From an uncultured Pelagibacteraceae bacterium (GTDB lineage: Bacteria; Pseudomonadota; Alphaproteobacteria; Pelagibacterales; Pelagibacteraceae): a stretch of DNA of 46,516 nucleotides. The notes beneath the pieces are model-generated. The model made no database searches. It worked only from the letters and a program-made list of their open reading frames with translations, and was not told the DNA's origin. Positions 9,229 to 17,774 of this stretch are shown here, in pieces. How positions within the stretch are numbered: the first letter of the stretch is position 1; the number at the start of each line of letters is the position of its first letter. Where the stretch lies: positions 1 to 46,516 of the forward strand of contig CACNHI010000002.1 of assembly GCA_902620265.1 (NCBI GenBank). The letters are read 5' to 3'. Both the position numbers and the translations under genes were made by a program.

Positions 9229-9485
9229 TGTTTAAGGAAATTAAATATCTAATATATTTACTTGTTATAGCCTTTTTTTTCATTTTTTCAGTCAGATATT
9301 ACATATCTGATGATTATAAAAAAAAATATTATAGAGGTCTTGAGTCACATAAAGACAAGACAATTACTTACGCTAAAAATTTACCAACTTTAAAAAATGA
9401 TACAGATAAAATTCTTACATACGTTGAAAATAACAATACATCTAAAAAAAAATATAAATTCTGGGATTTGTTAGACAATGATTAG
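9228..9485 (+). CDS. Single-TM small protein in the position of the argS-nagZ SPOR protein; no SPOR domain visible
   Basis: 85-aa ORF, ATG overlaps argS stop, one N-terminal TM; positional argument. Confidence 0.65.
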   Translation: MFKEIKYLIYLLVIAFFFIFSVRYYISDDYKKKYYRGLESHKDKTITYAKNLPTLKNDTDKILTYVENNNTSKKKYKFWDLLDND

Positions 9486-10428
9486 TAAAAGAAGAGCATT
9501 TATAGTTGGTATAAAGGGTTATAAATTAACAAATAAAGAGATTTCGTTTTTAAGAAAATACAGGCCTTGGGGCATTATACTTTTTACAAGAAATATTAAA
9601 TCAATAGAGCAAACCAGACTATTAACTGAGAAAATTAAATCAATTTTTAAAGATAAAAATTTCCCAATTATGATTGATCAAGAAGGAGGCGTTGTTTCAA
9701 GATTGGAAAATATTTTGACCTCAAAACCATTTAATTCAACTTATTATGAAAGTATTTACAAAAAGGATAACAGAAATTTTGAAACATATTTAAAAATTTA
9801 CGTAGATCAAATCTCATATCTTTTAAAAATGATTGGAATAAATATAAATAATACTCCTGTTCTTGATCTAAAATATAGCTTTTCCCATAAAATTATTAAA
9901 AGTAGAGCTTTTTCAAAAAATCCAAAAATTGTTAGTAAAATTGGTGATTTAGTTATTAAACATTATAAAAAAAATGGCATTTCATGCGTTATTAAACATA
10001 TACCAGGTCATGGCTTAGCTAAATTAGATAGTCACCACTCATTACCAAAAGTTAATAAAAGTCTTAAATATTTAGATAAAAACGATTTCAAAGCATTTAG
10101 AAAGAAAGATGCAATTTTCGCAATGACATCTCATGTAATATTTAACTCAATAGATAAAAACAACACTGCAACTCATTCAAAAAAAATTATTAATATAATA
10201 AGAAATAAATTAAACTTTAAAAATGTTTTAATCAGTGATGATATTTCGATGAAAGCATTGAGATATTCAATAAAACAAAATACTATTAGGTCGTTTGATG
10301 CCGGTTGTAATATCGTACTTCATTGCAACGCTAAATTGTCTGAAATGTTAGAAGTGGCTAAAAACTCACCAAAACTAAACAGTTTTTTAATGAAAAAAAC
10401 TAAAGAATTTTATAAATTAGTAAGTTAG
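9478..10428 (+). CDS. nagZ: Beta-N-acetylhexosaminidase (GH3)
   Basis: IMIDQEGGVVSRL, CVIKHIPGHGLAKLDSHHSLP, LISDDISMKAL. Confidence 0.93.
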   Translation: MISKRRAFIVGIKGYKLTNKEISFLRKYRPWGIILFTRNIKSIEQTRLLTEKIKSIFKDKNFPIMIDQEGGVVSRLENILTSKPFNSTYYESIYKKDNRNFETYLKIYVDQISYLLKMIGININNTPVLDLKYSFSHKIIKSRAFSKNPKIVSKIGDLVIKHYKKNGISCVIKHIPGHGLAKLDSHHSLPKVNKSLKYLDKNDFKAFRKKDAIFAMTSHVIFNSIDKNNTATHSKKIINIIRNKLNFKNVLISDDISMKALRYSIKQNTIRSFDAGCNIVLHCNAKLSEMLEVAKNSPKLNSFLMKKTKEFYKLVS

Positions 10429-11166
10429 ATGCTAAATGAAAACAATGCACAGTTTAATGTAAATCTTACACACTTCAGTGGATCATTAGAGGTTTTGTTA
10501 GATTTAGCAAAGTCACAAAAAGTAAATTTAGAAAATATTTCAATTACTAAACTAGCAGATCAATTTCATGATTTTATTTCTAATTCAAAGGATCTAGATT
10601 TAGAATTGGCTTCAGAATACCTGCTGATGGCAACATGGCTTGCCTATTTAAAATCTAAACTATTATTGCCTGAAAGTGACGAGGAAGAATTTAAAGCCTT
10701 AGAGGTAGCTGAAAAATTGAAGCTACAATTAAAAAAGTTAGAGCTAATTAGATTATTATCCGACCAAATGCTTAAGAGAAAGAGATTGGGTCGGGATGTT
10801 TTTTTAAGAGGAGTAAAAGGTCAGATTAGATCTATATATAGTTCAAAATATTCACTTACATTATTCGAATTATTAAAAACGTATGCAACAATCATAATGA
10901 CAAAAGATTTTCAAAGAATAAATATTCCAAAATTACCTGTATTCACAACAGAAGAGGGCATCAATCAAATTAGAAGTTTTTTTGGAAAATTAGATGATTG
11001 GAAAAATATTGATGAATTGGTTCCAAAAAATTTTATCAATAAAAATCTTAATAAAACTGGTAAAGCAGGAATATTTGCTGGATCTTTAGAGCTTGTTAAA
11101 GAAGGTAACCTAAAAATTAAACAAGAAAAGCTTTTTAGTGATATTTATATAAGAGAAAATAAATGA
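10429..11166 (+). CDS. scpA: Segregation and condensation protein A
   Basis: FSGSLEVLLDLAKSQKVNLENISITKLADQF; ASEYLLMATWLAYLKSKLLLP; precedes scpB. Confidence 0.93.
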   Translation: MLNENNAQFNVNLTHFSGSLEVLLDLAKSQKVNLENISITKLADQFHDFISNSKDLDLELASEYLLMATWLAYLKSKLLLPESDEEEFKALEVAEKLKLQLKKLELIRLLSDQMLKRKRLGRDVFLRGVKGQIRSIYSSKYSLTLFELLKTYATIIMTKDFQRINIPKLPVFTTEEGINQIRSFFGKLDDWKNIDELVPKNFINKNLNKTGKAGIFAGSLELVKEGNLKIKQEKLFSDIYIRENK

Positions 11167-11855
11167 AAAAAGATACTAAAAATAACATAGTCAATTTTCC
11201 TAGTAATTCAGTAAATGGAGAACGAGAAGTTGAAGCAATCTTATTTGCTGCAGCTGAACCTTTAGATATAGATACTATAGAGTCTAAAGTAAAAAAGAAT
11301 GTTAACGTAAAAAAAATTTTAGAAAAACTTCAGCATACTTATTCAAACAGAGGTATTAATTTAGTTTGTATTTCAAACAAATGGTCTTTTAGAACTGCTC
11401 AAAATCTTTCAAAGTTAATGTCTCAAGAAAAAACAGTCGAAAAAAAACTATCAAAGGCTGCAATCGAAACCTTAGCAATAATAGTTTACCACCAACCTGT
11501 TACCAGAGCTGAGATAGAAGAAATAAGAGGTGTTGCATTTGGAACTAATACACTTGAGATACTTATGGAACTTAATTGGGTTAAACCACAAGGTAGGAAA
11601 AATGTTCCGGGAAAACCTATACAATACGGAACAACTGATGAATTTTTAAGCCATTTTAATTTACAAAAACTCAGTGATTTACCAACAGTTGATGAGCTTG
11701 GTTCTGCAGGATTAATTGACTCAAGTAGTATAGATGCGTCAGTGTTTGGTACTGGTAAGTTCTATAAAGAAAAGCAAGAAGAGAAGAAGGAAAATATTTA
11801 TTCTAATATAGACGAAATGTTAGGCAGTACTTTAAAAGAGACTGATAGTGACTAA
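11163..11855 (+). CDS. scpB: Segregation and condensation protein B
   Basis: VEAILFAAAEPL, ALETLAIIVYHQPVTRAEIEEIRGV, TLEILMELNWV. Confidence 0.93.
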   Translation: MKKDTKNNIVNFPSNSVNGEREVEAILFAAAEPLDIDTIESKVKKNVNVKKILEKLQHTYSNRGINLVCISNKWSFRTAQNLSKLMSQEKTVEKKLSKAAIETLAIIVYHQPVTRAEIEEIRGVAFGTNTLEILMELNWVKPQGRKNVPGKPIQYGTTDEFLSHFNLQKLSDLPTVDELGSAGLIDSSSIDASVFGTGKFYKEKQEEKKENIYSNIDEMLGSTLKETDSD

Positions 11856-11898
11856 AATTGCTCTTTCAAATTAAAGACAAAGGATATATATATTAGAC

Positions 11899-12099
11899 AT
11901 GAGTATAGGATTTTGGCAAATAGCAATCGTAGTAATATTAGTAGTTTTACTCTTTGGTAGAGGAAAAATATCTAGTTTAATGGGTGATGTTGCCAAAGGT
12001 ATTAAAAGTTTCAAAAAGGGTATGGCTAGTGATGTAACAGATGATAGCCAACCAAAAAATATCTCTGAAAATAATCAAGACTCAGATAAAAAAGAGTAA
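11899..12099 (+). CDS. tatA: Sec-independent translocase TatA
   Basis: [41 protein letters not shown]. Confidence 0.95.
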   Translation: MSIGFWQIAIVVILVVLLFGRGKISSLMGDVAKGIKSFKKGMASDVTDDSQPKNISENNQDSDKKE

Positions 12100-12104
12100 A
12101 ATTG

Positions 12105-12329
12105 ATGCCGCAAATAGGCTGGTTAGAAATTCTAATTATTGTTTCCATAGCTATAATTGTTATTGGTCCAAAAGATTTTCCAGTAATGTTAAAAAAAGTT
12201 GGTTCATGGATAGGATCAGCTAAAAGATATTTTAGCAATATACAGAGTGAAATAACTTCCCTTGAAACAGAGGATTTAACTGCAGAAAAAAAAGAAAATA
12301 ATAATTTAAAAAACAATGAGCCAAAGTGA
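12105..12329 (+). CDS. tatB: Sec-independent translocase TatB
   Basis: MPQIGWLEILIIVSIAIIVIGPKDFPVMLKKVGSWIG; ATG at 12105 preferred over the TTG at 12102. Confidence 0.92.
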   Translation: MPQIGWLEILIIVSIAIIVIGPKDFPVMLKKVGSWIGSAKRYFSNIQSEITSLETEDLTAEKKENNNLKNNEPK

Positions 12330-13092
12330 AGAAAAAATAGGTTTTATCAGCCACTTAACTGAGCTTAGAAAGAGATTAATTCACTGTTTAATTTTTTTAT
12401 TTTCTTTATTTGCAGTTTGTTATTTCTTTTCAGAGTATATTTATGGTTTCTTAGTGGAGCCGTATGCAAATGCAGTTAAAGATGACAACGTAGAGAGAAG
12501 GTTAATATTTACAGCACTTCAGGAAACTTTTTTAACATATTTAAAAGTATCTTTTTTTGCAGCTTTTTTTATTACCAGCCCCTTTATACTAATTCAAATA
12601 TGGAAATTTATAGCTCCAGGTTTATATGATCATGAAAAATCTGCAATATTGCCTTACTTGGTAGTAACACCAATTCTTTTTTTACTAGGAGGAATGTTGG
12701 TTTATTATTTGATAATGCCACTTGCGATAAAGTTTTTTCTGTCTTTTGAAAGTGTTGGTGTTTCAACAAACTTACCAATACAACTTGAAGCTAAAGTAAA
12801 TGAATATTTATCACTGGTAATGAAATTAATTTTTGCTTTCGGATTGAGTTTTCAATTACCCGTAGTACTAAGTTTGCTTGCAAGAATTGGATTTATAGAT
12901 GCTAAATTTCTAAAAGAGAGACGAAAATATGTAGTTGTTATTATATTTGCAGCTGCTGCGCTTCTTACACCGCCTGATCCAATTACACAAATAGGTTTAG
13001 CAATACCATTATTAATTTTATATGAATTATCAATATTTTCTGTAAATTTGATTGAGAAAAGAATCAAAGAGAAAGAAAAAGAACATGCATAA
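12316..13092 (+). CDS. tatC: Sec-independent translocase TatC
   Basis: FISHLTELRKRLIHC, FAFGLSFQLPVVLSLLARIG, ALLTPPDPITQIGLAIPLLILYELSI. Confidence 0.96.
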   Translation: MSQSEEKIGFISHLTELRKRLIHCLIFLFSLFAVCYFFSEYIYGFLVEPYANAVKDDNVERRLIFTALQETFLTYLKVSFFAAFFITSPFILIQIWKFIAPGLYDHEKSAILPYLVVTPILFLLGGMLVYYLIMPLAIKFFLSFESVGVSTNLPIQLEAKVNEYLSLVMKLIFAFGLSFQLPVVLSLLARIGFIDAKFLKERRKYVVVIIFAAAALLTPPDPITQIGLAIPLLILYELSIFSVNLIEKRIKEKEKEHA

Positions 13093-14344
13093 TATAAAGG
13101 ATATTAGAGCAAATTTAGAAAATTTTGTAAAAACAATATCTAAAAGAAATCACAAAGTTGATCAAAGTTTACTGCAAACATTAGATACAAAAAATAGAGA
13201 TTTAATCCAAAAAAAAGAAAATCTAGAACAAGAAAAAAAAATTATTTCAAAAAGCAAAGATAAATCATTATTTGAAAAGTCAAAAAAATTATCAAATGAG
13301 ATAGATCAAATAACTTCTGAACAATTAAAAATAAAAAGTGATTTAGATAATTTATTATCTAATATACCTAATTTACCTTTAGCTGATGTACCAGAGGGCT
13401 CAGATGAAAGTCATAATACAGAAGTTGAAAAGAAAGGAAAAATACCTGAATTTAAATTTAAACCAAAGTCTCATAGCGAACTAGGTGTTGATTTATCAAT
13501 GATTGATTTTGACTTGGCTACAAAAACTACAGGATCAAGGTTTGTATTTTTAAAGGAAAAAATAGCTCTATTGGAGAGAGCTTTATCGAATTTCATGATT
13601 GATAAACATACTAGCGATAATGGATACACAGAAATTTCACCACCTCTTATTGCTTCCGAGAGCACAATGTATGGTACAGGTCAAATACCAAAATTTATCG
13701 ATGATCAGTTTGAAATTAAGCTTGATGATAAATCTGAGAGAAAGTTTTTAATACCAACTGCTGAAGTTATTTTAACAAATATGGTTAAAGGCAAAATATT
13801 AAATAAAAATGATTTACCATTAAGGTTAGTTGCATCTACCCCTTGTTTTAGAAAAGAAGCTGGTAGTTACGGCAAAGATACAAAAGGTATGATAAGACAG
13901 CATCAATTTTACAAAGTTGAATTAGTAAGTGTTGTTGAACCAGAAAATTGTAAAAGTGAGTTAGAAAGAATGACAAATTGTGCAACTGGAATTTTAGATT
14001 CATTAAAATTGCCTTATAGAAAAGTTGTTTTATGCACTGGAGATATGGGTTTTAGTGCTGAAAAAACATATGACATTGAAGTATGGATACCCTCAGAAAA
14101 CAAATATAGAGAAATTTCAAGCTGTTCATCTTGTGGATCTTTTCAAGCAAGAAGAATGAAAGCTAGATACAAAAATGATAAAAAGGAAACAGTATTTTTA
14201 GGGACACTTAATGGCAGTGGTCTTGCAGTAGGCAGGACATTAATCGCAATATTGGAAAACTATCAACTTGAGGACGGGTCAATAAAAATTCCCGAAGTTC
14301 TTAGACGGTACATGAAAAATTTAGATATAATTTCAATCAAATAG
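13085..14344 (+). CDS. serS: Seryl-tRNA synthetase
   Basis: Start MHNIKDIRANLENF; CFRKEAGSYGKDTKGMIRQHQFYKVELV; LNGSGLAVGRTLIAILENYQ. Confidence 0.96.
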   Translation: MHNIKDIRANLENFVKTISKRNHKVDQSLLQTLDTKNRDLIQKKENLEQEKKIISKSKDKSLFEKSKKLSNEIDQITSEQLKIKSDLDNLLSNIPNLPLADVPEGSDESHNTEVEKKGKIPEFKFKPKSHSELGVDLSMIDFDLATKTTGSRFVFLKEKIALLERALSNFMIDKHTSDNGYTEISPPLIASESTMYGTGQIPKFIDDQFEIKLDDKSERKFLIPTAEVILTNMVKGKILNKNDLPLRLVASTPCFRKEAGSYGKDTKGMIRQHQFYKVELVSVVEPENCKSELERMTNCATGILDSLKLPYRKVVLCTGDMGFSAEKTYDIEVWIPSENKYREISSCSSCGSFQARRMKARYKNDKKETVFLGTLNGSGLAVGRTLIAILENYQLEDGSIKIPEVLRRYMKNLDIISIK

Positions 14345-14390
14345 AAGTTGTTTTCAAATATCAATTAGTATAAAAAACACATATAAAATT

Positions 14391-14678
14391 ATGTCTAACT
14401 CTGGAATTGGTCAGTTTATACCCCTAATACTTATATTTGTAATATTCTATTTTTTCTTAATTAGACCCCAACAAAAAAAAGCTAAAGAACACAAAACAAT
14501 GGTCGAAAATCTTAAGCGAGGGGACAAAGTTATAACTTCAGGTGGAATAGTTGGAAAAGTTGATCGAATTATAGATAATGAAAAAGTTGAAGTTGAAATT
14601 GCTGATAATGTTAAAGTTGAGGTAGTAAGAGCAACAGGTATACAAGCACTACTTACTACTCAAGAAGTAAAAAAATAA
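14391..14678 (+). CDS. yajC: Preprotein translocase subunit YajC
   Basis: FYFFLIRPQQKKAKEHKTMVENLKRGDKVITSGGIVGKV. Confidence 0.95.
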   Translation: MSNSGIGQFIPLILIFVIFYFFLIRPQQKKAKEHKTMVENLKRGDKVITSGGIVGKVDRIIDNEKVEVEIADNVKVEVVRATGIQALLTTQEVKK

Positions 14679-14691
14679 TTTACTAAACAAA

Positions 14692-16248
14692 GTGCTCAAA
14701 TTTTCTAAAATTAATATTTTAATTACTACCTTATTGTCAATAATTGTAATTTTTTTTACTATTTCAAATTTCACTGAATTTGAAGATGAGTTTGTAAATA
14801 AAAAAATTAACCTTGGTTTAGACTTGCAAGGTGGTTCATATCTTTTGCTCAAAATTGATAACGATCCAGTAATTATTAAAGAACTTCAAAACAAAGCCAT
14901 TTCTCTAAAAAATGTTCTAAAAGAAAATAATATAAGCGTTCTTAATATTAGAGTGACAGATGATAAAAAGATTTTATTATCGATAAATAAAAAAGATGTA
15001 GATAAGCTTAATCAACTATTTAATGATAAAAATGGTATAGTTAATCCATATTTTGATCAATTTAAATCCTTTCAATTTGAAATTGCAAATCAAGAAGGGA
15101 ACTTTGAAATTTTTTTTTCAAAATACGGACTAATACAATTAAAAACTTCATCACTTGATCAGGCTATTGAAATTGTAAGAAGAAGAGTTGATGAAGTTGG
15201 AACAAACGAACCAAATATTTTAAAGAGGGGTAATGATAGGATATTAGTCGAATTACCTGGTTTAGATGATCCTATGCGAATTAAAAATCTATTAGGTAAA
15301 ACTGCAAACTTATCTTTTAGATTTGTAACTCAAACTAATGAGGAAACCTTCGGATCGGAAGAACTTGAGTTTGAGGATGGTTCAGAAGTAGCCAATGTTA
15401 GTAAGCGTATAATTGTAAGTGGTGAAAATCTTATTGATGCACAACCACGTATGGATAATCAAACAAATGAAACAGTTGTTACATTTGATTTTGATAGAGT
15501 TGGGGCCAAGAGATTTGGTAGGGCAACTACAAAAGGTATTGGTAAAAGATTAGCAATAGTTTTAGATGGTAAAGTTATTAGTGCACCTGTTATCCAGGAA
15601 GCTATTGTTGCTGGCTCAGGACAAATTTCTGGTGATTTTACTTTTCAATCAGCAACTGATCTTGCTTTATTATTAAGATCAGGAGCACTACCAGCACCAT
15701 TAGAAATAATAGAAGAGAGAACAGTAGGTCCAGGATTGGGTCAGGATTCAATTAAATCTGGATTATCCGCGCTATTGATTGGTTTTATTTTAGTAATTAC
15801 GTTTATGTTAATAAAGTATAGAGTTTTTGGAATAATTGCGAATGCTACTTTAATTTTAAATTTATTTTTTTTAGTTGGAATTTTAACACTTTTTGAAGCA
15901 ACATTAACACTTCCTGGAATAGCAGGAATTATCTTAACTGTTGGAATGGCAGTAGATGCAAATGTATTAATTTTTGAAAGAATTAAGGAAGAGATTAAAA
16001 ATGAAAAAAATCAAATTATAGCTTTTGATGCTGGTTATAATAAATCTAGAAATGCTGTACTAGATGCCAATATTACAACCTTAATAGCTGCAATAATTTT
16101 ATTTTTTCTTGGATCTGGGCCAATTAAAGGCTTTGCTGTAACATTGGGTATAGGAATATTTACAACTTTATTCTCGGTTTATTTTATAGCAAGATTGTTT
16201 ACATCAATTTACGTAATTCGAAATAAAAATAAAGATCAATTAATTTAA
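14692..16248 (+). CDS. secD: Protein translocase subunit SecD
   Basis: NLGLDLQGGSYLLL, RRRVDEVGTNEPNI, GMAVDANVLIFERIKEE; GTG start. Confidence 0.97.
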   Translation: MLKFSKINILITTLLSIIVIFFTISNFTEFEDEFVNKKINLGLDLQGGSYLLLKIDNDPVIIKELQNKAISLKNVLKENNISVLNIRVTDDKKILLSINKKDVDKLNQLFNDKNGIVNPYFDQFKSFQFEIANQEGNFEIFFSKYGLIQLKTSSLDQAIEIVRRRVDEVGTNEPNILKRGNDRILVELPGLDDPMRIKNLLGKTANLSFRFVTQTNEETFGSEELEFEDGSEVANVSKRIIVSGENLIDAQPRMDNQTNETVVTFDFDRVGAKRFGRATTKGIGKRLAIVLDGKVISAPVIQEAIVAGSGQISGDFTFQSATDLALLLRSGALPAPLEIIEERTVGPGLGQDSIKSGLSALLIGFILVITFMLIKYRVFGIIANATLILNLFFLVGILTLFEATLTLPGIAGIILTVGMAVDANVLIFERIKEEIKNEKNQIIAFDAGYNKSRNAVLDANITTLIAAIILFFLGSGPIKGFAVTLGIGIFTTLFSVYFIARLFTSIYVIRNKNKDQLI

Positions 16249-17141
16249 TGATACAAAATTTAAATTTTAATAAGTACTATAAATTGTTTAATATAATTTC
16301 TGTAGTATTAGTTATACTATCTATAATATCTATATTATTCAAAGGTTTGAATTACGGAGTAGATTTTAAAGGTGGAACTTTAATTGAGCTCAGAATAAAT
16401 GATAACCAAACAACCATTTCTAATTTGCGTAGTGCTTTTAACAACATGAATCTAGGTGATGTTGCAATTAAAAATTTCGGTAATGATAATGACTATTTAA
16501 TAAAATTTGTTAAAAAGGATAGAGATAAAAATTTAATTCAAAATATCAAAAAAGATCTTCAATCAAGTATTGGACCAGTTTTCGAATTTAGAAGGGTTGA
16601 GAGCGTTGGTCCAAAAGTTAGCGCTGAATTACTTAATAAAGGATTAATAGCTATAGCTGCATCTTTAGGGGCTATGCTATTTTATATATGGATAAGATTT
16701 GAATGGCAGTTTAGTCTTGGGGCTATAATTGCATTATTTCATGACGTTATATTAACAATAGGAATTTTTTCATTGTTTAACATTGAAATAAATTTATCAA
16801 TTGTGGCAGCTCTTTTAACAATTGTTGGATATTCAATGAATGATACCGTTGTAATTTTTGATCGAGTGAGAGAAAATTTAAAAAAACATATAAGTATAAA
16901 AATATTTGAATTAACAAATATTTCAATTAACGAAACACTGTCTAGAACTATAATTACTTCAGCTACCACACTGTTGGCATTGCTTTCAATATTTATCTTT
17001 GGTGGTGAAATTTTAAAAGGATTTTCTTTAGCAATGATTCTTGGTGTTATTTTTGGAACTTATTCATCAATATATATTGCAAATCCAACATTAGTTTATT
17101 TAAAAGTATCTTATAAAACCGTTGTTAAAGAGGATAAATAA
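16248..17141 (+). CDS. secF: Protein translocase subunit SecF
   Basis: LNYGVDFKGGTLIEL, VGPKVSAELL, VGYSMNDTVVIFDRVREN. Confidence 0.97.
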   Translation: MIQNLNFNKYYKLFNIISVVLVILSIISILFKGLNYGVDFKGGTLIELRINDNQTTISNLRSAFNNMNLGDVAIKNFGNDNDYLIKFVKKDRDKNLIQNIKKDLQSSIGPVFEFRRVESVGPKVSAELLNKGLIAIAASLGAMLFYIWIRFEWQFSLGAIIALFHDVILTIGIFSLFNIEINLSIVAALLTIVGYSMNDTVVIFDRVRENLKKHISIKIFELTNISINETLSRTIITSATTLLALLSIFIFGGEILKGFSLAMILGVIFGTYSSIYIANPTLVYLKVSYKTVVKEDK

Positions 17142-17744
17142 TTAGTAAAGGTTTTGCGCTGCTACCATCGATAGTAGCATTGGTAATGATAGTAATGTAT
17201 TCGTTCTAGAAAAGAGCATTGCTGTTCTCGCAGATTTAGCTTTTAATTCAGGATCACACTCAACTATTCCCAAAGCTCTTTTTTGGTTTGGCCATATGAC
17301 AAACCAAACATTAAACGCCATCACGAGTCCTAACCACATTCCAATACCTATTGCAGTGTTTCTTCCACCTCCAGATCCTATGCCTAAAGTCATAGATTCA
17401 TGCAAATATCCATTCAGCCAACCTAAAATTAAACCGGAAAGAATTGTAGCTAGTGCAGCCCATCTAAAATAGAATAACGCAGCAGGGGCTATTACTTTAC
17501 CAATAGCTGGTTTATGTTCGTCTGGTATTTTTGGCATACTAGGTATTTGAACGAAATTAAAATACCATAGCAAGCCTATCCACATTATTCCAACTACAAC
17601 ATGGATGTATCTGAATAACCAGCTCCAAAAAATCCTATCTATATCAAATCCCTCGTTATTAAAAAAAAGACCTAAAAATAGGAGAATACTAATAGCTAGT
17701 GATGTGTGAATTGTTTTTGGTAAAGATGATAATATTTTTCCCAT
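17142..17744 (-). CDS. Membrane protein resembling the PuuD (urate hydroxylase) membrane domain; no cytochrome c domain
   Basis: RYIHVVVGIMWIGLLWYFNFVQIPSMP and NVWFVIWPNQKRALG; multi-TM; ends at 200 aa without CXXCH. Confidence 0.65.
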   Translation of the reverse strand: MGKILSSLPKTIHTSLAISILLFLGLFFNNEGFDIDRIFWSWLFRYIHVVVGIMWIGLLWYFNFVQIPSMPKIPDEHKPAIGKVIAPAALFYFRWAALATILSGLILGWLNGYLHESMTLGIGSGGGRNTAIGIGMWLGLVMAFNVWFVIWPNQKRALGIVECDPELKAKSARTAMLFSRTNTLLSLPMLLSMVAAQNLY

Positions 17745-17774
17745 AATTTAACATAGCATATCAGAATATATATA

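Noticed and set aside
12041-12223. 60-aa + ORF bridging tatA and tatB
   Set aside because: Out of frame with both tat genes, which are strongly supported
12026-12316. 96-aa antisense ORF across tatA/tatB
   Set aside because: Shadow ORF over well-supported tatA and tatB; no start context or domain
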